64,000 nucleotides of DNA, from positions 62,001 through 126,000 of the forward strand of contig JAAOOA010000094.1 in assembly GCA_012861695.1 (NCBI GenBank), given 5' to 3'. Positions within the stretch are counted from its first letter, which is position 1. The number at the start of each line of letters is the position of its first letter. This document shows, piece by piece, positions 25,055 through 36,933 of this stretch. Source of the DNA: Trematomus loennbergii (lineage: Eukaryota; Chordata; Actinopteri; Perciformes; Nototheniidae). Below the pieces are notes generated by a model, which was not told the DNA's origin, ran no database searches, and worked only from the letters and a program-made list of their open reading frames with translations. The translations under genes were made by a program, and so were the position numbers.

Positions 25055-25545
25055 AATAGTTACTGTTGCCATTACTCAAGTCTCTGTTTTGTATCTGGCC
25101 AACATCATTGATTTAGACCTGCAGAGCTCTGCTGCTGCTGCTGCCACAGCCTCAACAAAACCTCCATCTTGGTTCTCAGAGGTGCAATTCATGAGAAAAA
25201 CCACCAGGTCTCAGAACACTGTGTGTGCATTCAAACACCATTAGCAAGTCTGTTTTCTGATTAAAATGATATAAAAAACAATACTACAAGTATTTATGAA
25301 AAGGAATCATTCATAATAGTAATAATACACCAACAACTACATCATATATAATGCTATATGTACATTCTCTACACGTTTGGCTTAAAGCACGTACCTTATC
25401 TGCTCAACATCAGAGGGTAAAACCACAGGTTGACCTGTTAACCACATCCTCAAAGAAACACTTCTTCAGTTCTCAGAAGAGAAATAAAGAAGCAGCAGTT
25501 TAGAGACTCTGACAGTCGAGAGCCAGAGACCGAGAGAGAAGCACG
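25055..25545 (+). promoter_or_regulatory. upstream region of receptor unit A (duplicated module)
   Basis: This block recurs before units B, C, D, E and F: TAGTTACTGTT, GTATCTGG(C/T)CAACATCA, (CTG)n, CAGGTCTCAGA and CAGTTCTCAGAAG, then AGAAATAAAGAAGCAGCAG and GACCGAGAGAGAAGCACG just before ATG. It probably includes promoter and 5' UTR. No TATA box is obvious. In unit A the hAT-like element inserted about 500 bp upstream of the ATG. Confidence 0.5.
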
Positions 25546-28500
25546 ATGTCTGAATTCAGAAGGATCATGATGTCTTCATTCCTGATGCTCCACTTTACAG
25601 GTGAGGATGCAGAGAACACACTTTAAATAAAACAGCTTTAATATCACTAATGGTACTTTACTACGTACTGTTCCTTTAACTGAGAATGATGAGTTGTGTT
25701 TGTAACGTGGTGACTTTAGTGAACTCTGTCTGTGTTTTTCAACATCAGTAAATGGGAAATATCTCTCCTTCACTGTCAGAGATGGAGGTGAAGTCACTTT
25801 GCCTTGTGACAATGTGATACATGATCAGGATGAATGTAACAGTACTACCTGGCTCTTCAGTGATTCAAGAGGTTCTGCAGCAGTAGAGCTGGTTGAACAT
25901 GGGGAGATTAAAGAAGAAGCCAAAGCTAAATCAGACAGACTGAGAGTTACAGAGAACTGTTCTCTGGTTATAAAGAAGGTCACAGACGAGGATGTTGGTC
26001 TTTACTCCTGCAGACAGCTCAGATCAGGAGAACAACAAGGTCCAGACTCTCCTGTTTATCTGTCTGTTGTTACCAGTGAGTATTTACATCATGATGTTTT
26101 CAAACTGTCTGGTTAAAACGATATACTGAAACGTTACAATAATTGTGATTACAGTGATGAAGTTAATGTTACTCTTGTTGTCTTTCTCTCACAATATCTC
26201 CATCTTCAGTGACTGAACATCAGGATATTGATAAGGTGACATTAAACTGCTCTGTGTCGACATATGGACGGTGTGAACACACAGTGAAGTGGCTGCTTCA
26301 GTGTCGAGATGTGGATAAACATCACAGAGAGATAAAGACATCACAGTCTTCCTGCTCTGTCTCTGTGACATTTCTGACTTCTCATTTTAGTACACACCAA
26401 GGTTTGAGTTGTTTACTTGTAATGTAACTGATGATTACACAGGAGAAGTTTATCTGTTTCTCTTCAGCCGTCAGTCCTCAGGTGAGAACATGATGAGATG
26501 TTTAAGTTACTTCAATCTGACATGAATAATCACCTTAAATATGTGTTTGTTTTACAGAAGTTGCAGACTAAATAGTTTGTTGAGTTGTGTTTATTTGTTT
26601 AGGTGAGGACACAAAACCAGCAACAACAACAGCTAAAAACAACTTAAACTCAGGTAAGGTTTAAAGTTATTGACTTGTAAATTGTGATGGTTACAGAACC
26701 ACAGCTGTTTCTCTTCAGTCCTCAGGTGAGAACATGACGAGCTGTTTAAAATCATTCATCCTGATGTGAATAATTACATAAAATCAGTTTGTAAAGCTCA
26801 GGTTTTAATATTTATAGCATCATTCTGTCATGATAGCGCTTACAATGTGCTTCATAACTGTACAGCACTGTGTTATTTTGTTGATTCAGAGTTTAAAGAC
26901 AAAGAGATAGAAACCTGTGAGTATATGTAACTCTTGTAACTTCTCTCTTCCAGGTTGGTGGTGGTGTATCATCGTTGTGATCGTGGGTGTTGCAGCACTC
27001 ACAATAATCACTGTGGCTGTCATCAGACGGAAGAGGACTCAAGGTGAGGACATTCACACATTATACTTTACAAACAAGAAGCTTTTGATGAACATAGATT
27101 TTAACCCAAGTTTACTTTATTTGTTATTCTTTTTAGGGACTGATACGCAGAGATGACAATGTGGTGAGATAAAACATTTTGTTATTCACTTTTCATTTTG
27201 AATTTAACCATCAAAGTGAACTTTGAAAGACTCTTTAAAGTAGAGACACTACATACTGATATACACCTGAACATCAGCAGGAGAGGACTCTTTAAAGTAG
27301 AGACACTACATACTGATATACACCTGAACATCAGCAGGAGAGGACTCTTTAAAGTAGAGACACTACATACTGATATACACCTGAACATCAGCAGGAGAGG
27401 ACTCTTTAAAGTAGAGACACTACATACTGATATACACCTGAACATCAGCAGGAGAGGACTCTTTAAAGTAGAGACACTACATACTGATATACACCTGAAC
27501 ATCAGCAGGAGAGACTCTTTAAAGTAGAGACACTACATACTGATATACACCTGAACATCAGCAGGAGAGGACTCTTTAAAGTAGAGACACTACATACTGA
27601 TATACACCTGAACATCAGCAGGAGAGGACTCTTTAAAGTAGAGACACTACATACTGATATACACCTGAACATCAGCAGGAGAGGACTCTTTAAAGTAGAG
27701 ACACTACATACTGATATACACCTGAACATCAGCAGGAGAGGACTCTTTAAAGTAGAGACACTACATACTGATATACACCTGAACATCAGCAGGAGAGGAC
27801 TCTTTAAAGTAGAGACACTACATACTGATATACACCTGAACATCAGCAGGAGAGGACTCTTTAAAGTAGAGACACTACATACTGATATACACCTGAACAT
27901 CAGCAGGAGAGGACTCTTTAAAGTAGAGACACTACATACTGATATACACCTGAACATCAGCAGGAGAGGACTCTTTAAAGTAGAGACACTACATACTGAT
28001 ATACACCTGAACATCAGCAGGAGAGACTCTTTAAAGTAGAGACACTACATACTGATATACACCTGAACATCAGCAGGAGAGGACTCTTTAAAGTAGAGAC
28101 ACTACATACTGATATACACCTGAACATCAGCAGGAGAGGACTCTTTAAAGTAGAGACACTACATACTGATATACACCTGAACATCAGCAGGAGAGGACTC
28201 TTTAAAGTAGAGACACTACATACTGATATACACCTGAACATCAGCAGGAGAGACTCTTTAAAGTAGAGACACTACATACTGATATACACCTGAACATCAG
28301 CAGGAGAGACTCTTTAAAGTAGAGACACTACATACTGATATCACCTGAACATCAGCAGGAGAGGACTCTTTAAAGTAGAGACACTACATACTGATATACA
28401 CCTGAACATCAGCAGGAGAGGACTCTTTAAAGTAGAGACACTACATACTGATATACACCTGAACATCAGCAGGAGAGGACTCTTTAAAGTAGAGACACTA

Positions 28501-31500
28501 CATACTGATATACACCTGAACATCAGCAGGAGAGGAACTCTTTAAAGTAGAGACACTACATACTGATATACACCTGAACATCAGCAGGAGAGGACTCTTT
28601 AAAGTAGAGACACTACATACTGATACACCTGAACATCAGCAGGAGAGGACTCTTTAAAGTAGAGACACTACATACTGATATACACCTGAACATCAGCAGG
28701 AGAGGACTCTTTAAAGTAGAGACACTACATACTGATATACACCTGAACATCAGCAGGAGAGGACTCTTTAAAGTAGAGACACTACATACTGATATACACC
28801 TGAACATCAGCAGGAGAGGACTCTTTAAAGTAGAGACACTACATACTGATATACACCTGAACATCAGCAGGAGAGGACTCTTTAAAGTAGAGACACTACA
28901 TACTGATATACACCTGAACATCAGCAGGAGAGGACTCTTTAAAGTAGAGACACTACATACTGATATACACCTGAACATCAGCAGGAGAGGACTCTTTAAA
29001 GTAGAGACACTACATACTGATATACACCTGAACATCAGCAGGAGAGGACTCTTTAAAGTAGAGACACTACATACTGATATACACCTGAACATCAGCAGGA
29101 GAGGACTCTTTAAAGTAGAGACACTACATACTGATATACACCTGAACATCAGCAGGAGAGACTCTTTAAAGTAGAGACACTACATACTGATATACACCTG
29201 AACATCAGCAGAGAGGACTCTTTAAAGTAGAGACACTACATACTGATATACACCTGAACATCAGCAGAGAGGACTCTTAAAGTAGAGACACTACATACTG
29301 ATATACACCTGAACATCAGCAGGAGAGGACTCTTTAAAGTAGAGACACTACATACTGATATACACCTGAACATCAGCAGGAGAGGACTCTTTAAAGTAGA
29401 GACACTACATACTGATATACACCTGAACATCAGCAGGAGAGGACTCTTTAAAGTAGAGACACTACATACTGATATACACCTGAACATCAGCAGGAGAGGA
29501 CTCTTTAAAGTAGAGACACTACATACTGATATACACCTGAACATCAGCAGGAGAGGACTCTTTAAAGTAGAGACACTACATACTGATATACACCTGAACA
29601 TCAGCAGGAGAGGACTCTTTAAAGTAGAGACACTACATACTGATATACACCTGAACATCAGCAGGAGAGGACTCTTTAAAGTAGAGACACTACATACTGA
29701 TATACACCTGAACATCAGCAGGAGAGGACTCTTTAAAGTAGGACACTACATACTGATATACACCTGAACATCAGCAGGAGAGGACTCTTTAAAGTAGAGA
29801 CACTACATACTGATATACACCTGAACATCAGCAGGAGAGGACTCTTTAAAGTAGAGACACTACATACTGATATACACCTGAACATCAGCAGGAGAGGACT
29901 CTTTAAAGTAGAGACACTACATACTGATATACACCTGAACATCAGCAGGAGAGGACTCTTTAAAGTAGAGACACTACATACTGATATACACCTGAACATC
30001 AGCAGGAGAGGACTCTTTAAAGTAGAGACACTACATACTGATATACACCTGAACATCAGCAGGAGAGGACTCTTTAAAGTAGAGACACTACATACTGATA
30101 TACACCTGAACATCAGCAGGAGAACTCTTTAAAGTAGAGACACTACATACTGATATACACCTGAACATCAGCAGGAGAGGACTCTTTAAAGTAGAGACAC
30201 TACATACTGATATACACCTGAACATCAGCAGGAGAGACTCTTTAAAGTAGAGACACTACATACTGATATACACCTGAACATCAGCAGGAGAGGACTCTTT
30301 AAAGTAGAGACACTACATACTGATATACACCTGAACATCAGCAGGAGAGGACTCTTTAAAGTAGAGACACTACATACTGATATACACCTGAACATCAGCA
30401 GGAGAGGACTCTTTAAAGTAGAGACACTACATACTGATATACACCTGAACATCAGCAGGAGAGGACTCTTTAAAGTAGAGACACTACATACTGATATACA
30501 CCTGAACATCAGCAGGAGAGGACTCTTTAAAGTAGAGACACTACATACTGATATACACCTGAACATCAGCAGGAGAGGACTCTTTAAAGTAGAGACACTA
30601 CATACTGATATACACCTGAACATCAGCAGGAGAGGACTCTTTAAAGTAGAGACACTACATACTGATATACACCTGAACATCAGCAGGAGAGGACTCTTTA
30701 AAGTAGAGACACTACATACTGATATACACCTGAACATCAGCAGGAGAGGACTCTTTAAAGTAGAGACACTACATACTGATATACACCTGAACATCAGCAG
30801 GAGAGGACTCTTTAAAGTAGAGACACTACATACTGATATACACCTGAACATCAGCAGGAGAGGACTCTTTAAAGTAGAGACACTACATACTGATATACAC
30901 CTGAACATCAGCAGGAGAGGACTCTTTAAAGTAGAGACACTACATACTGATATACACCTGAACATCAGCAGGAGAGGAACTCTTTAAAGTAGAGACACTA
31001 CATACTGATATACACCTGAACATCAGCAGGAGAGGACTCTTTAAAGTAGAGACACTACATACTGATATACACCTGAACATCAGCAGGAGAGACTCTTTAA
31101 AGAGACACTACATACTGATATACACCTGAACATCAGCAGGAGAGGACTCTTTAAAGTAGAGACACTACATACTGATATACACCTGAACATCAGCAGGAGA
31201 GGACTCTTTAAAGTAGAGACACTACATACTGATATACACCTGAACATCAGCAGGAGAGGACTCTTTAAAGTAGAGACACTACATACTGATATACACCTGA
31301 ACATCAGCAGGAGAGACTCTTTAAATAGAGACACTACATACTGATATACACCTGAACATCAGCAGGAGAGACTCTTTAAATAGAGACACTACATACTGAT
31401 ATACACCTGAACATCAGCAGGAGAGGACTCTTTAAAGTAGAGACACTACATACTGATATACACCTGAACATCAGCAGGAGAGAACTCTTTAAAGTAGAGA

Positions 31501-32192
31501 CACTACATACTGATATACACCTGAACATCAGCAGGAGAGGACTCTTTAAAGTAGAGACACTACATACTGATATACACCTGAACATCAGCAGGAGAGGACT
31601 CTTTAAAGTAGAGACATACATACTGATAGACACCTAAACATCAGCAGGAGAGGACTCTTTAAAGTAGAGACACTACATACTGATATACACCTGAACATCA
31701 GCAGGAGAGGACTCTTTAAAGTAGAGACACTACATACTGATATACACCTGGACATCAGCAGGAGAGGACTCTTTAAAGTAGAGACACTACATATGATATA
31801 CACCTGAACATCAGCAGGAGAGGACTCTTTAAAGTAGAGACACTACATACTGATATACACCTGACATCAGCAGGAAGGACTCTTTAAAGTAGAGACACTC
31901 CATACTGATATACACCTGAACACAGCAGGAGAGGACTCTTTAAAGTAGAGACACTACATACTGATATACACCTGAACATCAGCAGAGAGGACTCTTTAAA
32001 GTAGAGACACTACATACTGATATACACCTGAACATCAGCAGGAGAGGACTCTTTAAAGTAGAGATACTACATACTGATATACACCTGAACTTTCTGTATA
32101 ATCCCTTTTCTTTCCTGCAGGCTCATGATGATGAAGATGATGCACTGACCTACAGCACTGTGACGTATCGTCCACACGGTTCGTCGCGTTGA
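25546..32192 (+). pseudogene. Ig-superfamily receptor, unit A (V domain intact, later frameshifts)
   Basis: Exons: signal 25546-25600; V-type Ig 25749-26075; second Ig 26210-26481; stalk 26603-26653; mini-exon 26890-26916; transmembrane 26954-27043; cytoplasmic 27137-27163; tail 32121-32192. All joins are phase 1 up to the tail. The V domain has LPC, TTWLF and DVGLYSC, plus an extra Cys pair (DEC, ENC). The membrane exon encodes GWWWCIIVVIVGV...IRRKRTQ. The tail begins AHDDEDDALTYSTV, an ITIM. Defects: one T missing at about 26390 shifts the second Ig domain; two bases missing in the 29-nt exon create TGA at 27154; a MITE in the tail exon adds a stop at 32190. Either a pseudogene or partly assembly error. 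The family resembles teleost diverse inhibitory receptors (for example DICP/CD300-like); the exact family is not assigned. Confidence 0.75.
27229..32090. repeat. 57-bp intronic minisatellite, unit A, about 85 copies
   Basis: Unit GGACTCTTTAAAGTAGAGAC then ACTACATACTGATATACACC then TGAACATCAGCAGGAGA. Most copies are identical, and occasional ones lack GG (GGAGAGACTC) or single bases. The array starts about 65 bp after the 29-nt cytoplasmic exon. The final copy runs directly into the polypyrimidine tract of the tail exon, so the repeat arose from the 3' end of this intron. Frames of 19-residue repeats on the minus strand are a consequence of 57 = 3 x 19. Confidence 0.97.
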
Positions 32193-32384
32193 AGCTTACC
32201 GGTGGGCGTGTCTGGCGTGCGACCAACAACCAATCACATTAATCTCCCGCCCCGGACACACAAGCACGCGGTTTGATTGGCTAGCGCTTGTACTGGCATA
32301 TGATTTGATTGGCTGGCGCTTCCGTTGACGTTTGAAAAGTTGAACTTTTCTCAACTTTCAAAGCGACGCGACGGAACCACAATG
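32163..32384. mobile_element. MITE-like insertion inside the tail exon of unit A
   Basis: Unit E lacks this segment. In A it separates GTG (Val of LTYSTV) from CAGTTCGGCGAAGCC... and the second ITIM. Its ends hold an imperfect inverted repeat around GGTTC(C)GTCGCG (about 32178) and CGCGACGGAACC (32367-32378). The interior has several CCAAT/ATTGG boxes and an AAGTTGAACTTTTC palindrome. It introduces a stop after 10 foreign codons in A. Also present in B, D and truncated in B'. Confidence 0.8.
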
Positions 32385-32458
32385 CAGTTCGGCGAAGCCT
32401 CCGCTGATCCCAGCCTCCTCTACGCCACCGTCAACAAACCAAAAAATAATACAGTTTA
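32385..32458 (+). pseudogene. stranded second-ITIM end of unit A
   Basis: Encodes QFGEASADPSLLYATVNKPK, the conserved C-terminus with ITIM LLYATV, now downstream of the insertion and its stop codon. It is in frame with the upstream part if the insertion is removed at GTG/CAG. Confidence 0.7.
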
Positions 32459-32777
32459 ATGCTGTATTTTAAACTATGGCACAATTGTTATAACCATATT
32501 ACAAAGGCAAAGCGAGCAGAGTTATAATAAGATTTATATTGACCAGTTTTTGCTTTTTTTGGCTTAATTGCATCAAAGTGAGAGTACAGCAAAACATGTG
32601 AGTCCCTCTAGAGGTGGATCGTGAGAAAGGTGCAGACATGTTGGAGATTTACTGTATTCTTAATACTTACAGTGTGGGCATAATGAAGGTTTTATTAAAT
32701 TGATTCTGGCTTTTTTATTACTGTTTTAAAGAGTATTGCTTTTTCTTCTGTACATTTGATTGTTTTGTATTTTACTA

Positions 32778-32783
32778 AATAAA
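32778..32783 (+). terminator. polyadenylation signal, unit A
   Basis: AATAAA in TTTTACTAAATAAAGTCACC, about 320 bp after the second-ITIM end. The same hexamer recurs in B (43293-43298), D (53317-53322) and E (58574-58579). Confidence 0.6.
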
Positions 32784-32867
32784 GTCACCTATTAGCCTTT
32801 CAAGAGTGCAGTGTATTTCCTTGTATGGTTTTCCTAATATGACATTCTCAAAACATCAGGTAAGTTC

Positions 32868-33060
32868 TTAAGTAAGATAAGATAAGATAAGATAAGATAA
32901 GATGGACCTTTATTAATCCCCGTGGGGAAATTCAGTAGTTTAACAGCAACAGGTTAAGAATGAAAAACAGGACAGAACAGATTCACACAGATTAATACAA
33001 TTAAAGATAAAATCAAAGATAAAAAGAGGGGGAGAGGTTAAATTGTTAAAATTCTGATAA
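32868..33060 (-). repeat. (GATAA)n plus LINE-tail-like sequence, 3' flank of unit A
   Basis: On the minus strand the block reads GGGGATTAATAAAGGTCCAT followed by TTATC repeats, like the 3' end of a truncated fish LINE. It is part of the duplicated unit and recurs at about 43395-43565 (B), 53415-53590 (D) and 58672-58835 (E), with different GATAA counts. Confidence 0.55.
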
Positions 33061-33260
33061 TTAATACATGTGATAGTCATGATCAGGACTGATGTTGGAT
33101 AAAAAAAAATAGCATCAATAAATTGCTTTTTTTTGAAGGTTTTGGAATAGGCATTTTTGTTTTTCCTTAAAGTGTGTCACTTCAAAAAGCAATGTTGGTG
33201 CTAGTTATTGAAAATATATAAAGAACATATAACATATTTGTGTGTTTCCTCCAACAACAG

Positions 33261-33322
33261 ACTGTAATGAAGATGAAATGATGAAGATGATGAAGATGCT
33301 GAGATGCCGTGGCAATCTACAG
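33261..33322 (+). pseudogene. alternative acidic terminal exon, unit A (frameshifted)
   Basis: After CTCCAACAACAG the other units carry 74 nt encoding CNEDEDDEDDEDAEMPWQ... and ending STEKL-stop. In A the GAT/GAA run is shortened, so the frame is lost. The exon lies about 480 bp beyond the main polyA signal and would replace the ITIM exon if used. Confidence 0.45.
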
Positions 33323-33803
33323 AAAAGCTTTGAGGTTTGAACGTTTTTTATTCAAAGTAGTAGATTTCTCAACAAACAAATGATCAATGTAGACGGATAG
33401 ACAACAAGAAACATCCTTTAAACTTCATATTATAGATAAGGTTATGTAGTGTAATGTGTGTTTGTTACTACAGATAAAACTATGTATAAAACATTCAACA
33501 GTTACCTCCTCCCCCGCTGGTGACAGATGTGAGGAGTCGGACATTTTCTCAACGTAAATCAAACACCACGAAGGCCCGGTGAAATACATTCCTTAATAAT
33601 TCATAGAAACAGGTCAACAGGGAGATTCACACCGTGTGTTTCCCTCCTGTTATTCCCTCACAGAATATTAAATCATTTTAAAACAAATGTTCTATAAATC
33701 TAGAGCAGAGGTTTTCACTCTTCTCCATCATCTCCCACACCTAAAGACAAACTGACACACTCAAAATGTAATGTTTATGCCATTTGAAATGTTATAAAAC
33801 AAG

Positions 33804-34030
33804 TGTTACGACCCCCTCCAAGGCCAACAACATCCCATAATGTGATCTCTCCCTCTTCTGTTGCACATGTTGACACACCCACACACACCTTACTGATAAA
33901 TGACTTCCACGTTTGTTTAGGTTTGTTCAGTCCTTTGGTTTTGTTATATTGTAAATAAATCAGTCCTTTTGTTACACTTAAACTTGTCTTGTCACCCATC
34001 CTTGTTGCAGCCTATTAGCCGGGCTGTAAA
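33804..34030. repeat. conserved 3'-flank block, solo-LTR-like
   Basis: Begins TGTTACGACCCCCTCC and ends near GCCGGGCTGTAAAG, with AATAAA inside (33953-33958). The ends resemble a short Gypsy-type LTR, but no target duplication was found. It recurs at about 38886-39114, 44346-44572, 46587-46814, 54366-54592 and 61551-61788, one per unit. The minus-strand open frame starting MGDKTSLSVTKG recurs only because the block was duplicated. Confidence 0.4.
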
Positions 34031-34426
34031 GTGATAAAATAATATGCAAAAAATGTTGTGTTGATAATATTTCTAAAAAGTAATAGTATGTCAAAAAAAA
34101 GGGATAGTAAACAATATTGGAAAATATTTTTGAAAAAAGATCATTATACAGTATGTCAAACATATGAAAAGAGTAAAAGTATAGTATGTCGGAGAAAGTA
34201 TATCGATAAATTATAAAGTATACGGTATAGTATTATTATTTCTTATGTCGGAAAATGTCATATTATGGTTTTTCATCCAATTTAAAACACATTAACACAA
34301 ACACATTATACTATTTGTTATTCTTTTTAGGGACTGATACGCTGACGGATGACAACGTGGTGAGTTTAAACATTTTGTTATTCACTTTTCATTTTGAATT
34401 TAACCATCAAAGTTGATCTTTGAGAC

Positions 34427-36933
34427 GACTCTTTAAAGTAGAGACACTACATACTGATATACACCTGAACATCAGCAGGAGAGGACTCTTTAAGTAGAGA
34501 CACACATACTGATATACACCTGAACATCAGCAAGAGAGGACTCTTTAAAGTAGAGACACTACATACTGATAAACACCTGAACATCAGCAGGAGAGGACTC
34601 TTTAAAGTAGAGACACTACATACTGATATACACCTGAACATCAGCAAGAGAGGACTCTTTAAAGTAGAGACACTACATACTGATAAACACCTGAACATCA
34701 GCAGGAGAGGGCTCTTTAAAGTAGAGACACTACATACTGATATACACCTGAACATCAGCAGAGAGGACTCTTTAAAGTAGAGACACTACATACTGATATA
34801 CACCTGAACATCAGCAGGAGAGGACTCTTTACAGTAGAGACACTACATACTGAAACACCTGAACATCAGCAGGAGAGGACTCTTTAAAGTAGAGACACTA
34901 CATACTGATAAACACCTGAACATCAGCAGGAGAGGACTCTTTAAAGTAGAGACACTACATACTGACATACACCTGGACATCAGCAGGAGAGGACTCTTTA
35001 AAGTAGAGACACTACATACTGATACACCTGAACATCAGCAGGAGAGGACTCTTTAAAGTAGAGACACTACATACTGATATACACCTGAACATCAGCAGAG
35101 AGGACTCTTTAAAGTAGAGACACTACATACTGATAAACACCTGACATCAGCAGGAGAGGACTCTTTAAAGTAGAGACACTACATACTGATAAACACCTGA
35201 ACATCAGCAGGAGAGGACTCTTTAAAGTAGAGACACTACATACTGACATACACCTGGACATCAGCAGGAGAGGACTCTTTAAAGTAGAGACACTACATAC
35301 TGATATACACCTGAACATCAGCAAGAGAGGACTCTTTAAAGTAGAGACACTACATACTGTTATACACCTGAACAACAAGAGAGGACTCTTTAAAGTAGAG
35401 ACACTACATACTGACATACACCTGGACATCAGCAGGAGAGGACTCTTTAAAGTAGAGACACTACATACTGTTATACACCTGAACATCAGCAGAGAGGACT
35501 CTTTAAAGTAGAGACACTACATACTGACATACACCTGGACATCAGGAGAGGACTCTTTAAAGTAGAGACACTACATACTGATATACACCTGAACATCAGC
35601 AGGAGAGGACTCTTTAAAGTAGAGACACTACATACTGATATACACCTGAACATCAGCAAGAGAGGACTCTTTAAAGTAGAGACACTACATACTGATAAAC
35701 ACCTGAACATCAGCAGGAGAGGGCTCTTTAAAGTAGAGACACTACATACTGATATACACCTGAACATCAGCAAGAGAGGACTCTTTAAAGTAGAGACACT
35801 ACATACTGATATACACCTGAACATCAGCAGGAGAGGACTCTTTAAAGTAGAGACACTACATACTGATATACACCTGAACATCAGCAGGAGAGGACTCTTT
35901 AAAGTAGAGACACTACATACTGATACACCTGAACATCAGCAGGAGAGGACTCTTTAAAGTAGAGACACTACATACTGATAAACACCTGAACATCAGCAGG
36001 AGAGGACTCTTTAAAGTAGAGACACTACATACTGACATACACCTGGACATCAGCAGGAGAGGACTCTTTAAAGTAGAGACACTACATACTGATATACACC
36101 TGAACATCAGCAAGAGAGGACTCTTTAAAGTAGAGACACTACATACTGATATACACCTGAACATCAGCAGGAGAGGACTCTTTAAAGTAGAGACACTACA
36201 TACTGATATACACCTGAACATCAGCAGGAGAGGACTCTTTAAAGTAGAGACACTACATACTGATATACACCTGAACATCAGCAGGAGAGGACTCTTTACA
36301 GTAGAGACACTACATACTGATAAACACCTGAACATCAGCAGGAGAGGACTCTTTAAAGTAGAGACACTACATACTGATAAACACCTGAACATCAGCAGGA
36401 GAGGACTCTTTAAAGTAGAGACACTACATACTGACATACACCTGGACATCAGCAGGAGAGGACTCTTTAAAGTAGAGACACTACATACTGATACACCTGA
36501 ACATCAGCAGGAGAGGACTCTTTAAAGTAGAGACACTACATACTGAATACACCTGAACATCAGCAGAGAGGACTCTTTAAAGTAGAGACACTACATACTG
36601 ATAAACACCTGAACATCAGCAGGAGAGGACTCTTTAAAGTAGAGACACTACATACTGATAAACACCTGAACATCAGCAGGAGAGGACTCTTTAAAGTAGA
36701 GACACTACATACTGACATACACCTGGACATCAGCAGGAGAGGACTCTTTAAAGTAGAGACACTACATACTGATATACACCTGAACATCAGCAAGAGAGGA
36801 CTCTTTAAAGTAGAGACACTACATACTGACATACACCTGGACATCAGCAGGAGAGGACTCTTTAAAGTAGAGACACTACATACTGATACACCTGAACATC
36901 AGCAGGAGAGGACTCTTTAAAGTAGAGACACTA
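34427..36933. repeat. 57-bp minisatellite, unit B', about 44 copies
   Basis: Same unit as in A but with diagnostic variants: TGATAAACACC, TGACATACACCTGGACATC, TGTTATACACC and CAGCAAGAGAGG. These occur in recurring order, for example two TGATAAACACC units followed by one TGACATACACCTGG unit at 35935-36050, 36300-36440 and 36590-36730. A short remainder follows the 1-kb insertion at 37942-38018. Confidence 0.95.

Noticed and set aside
27229..31803. Long minus-strand open frames with a 19-residue repeat (MFRCISVCSVSTLKSPLLL)
   Set aside because: They arise because the 57-bp minisatellite unit is a multiple of 3 with no stop in that frame. They break at every indel and lie in an intron on the opposite strand.
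27229..32090. CRISPR array
   Set aside because: The 57-bp units are contiguous with no unique spacers, and the DNA is from a vertebrate.
33775..33999. Conserved minus-strand protein beginning MGDKTSLSVTKG in several copies
   Set aside because: The frame recurs because the flank was recently duplicated. It is interrupted in some units (38874-39083, 61551-61788) and has no domain.
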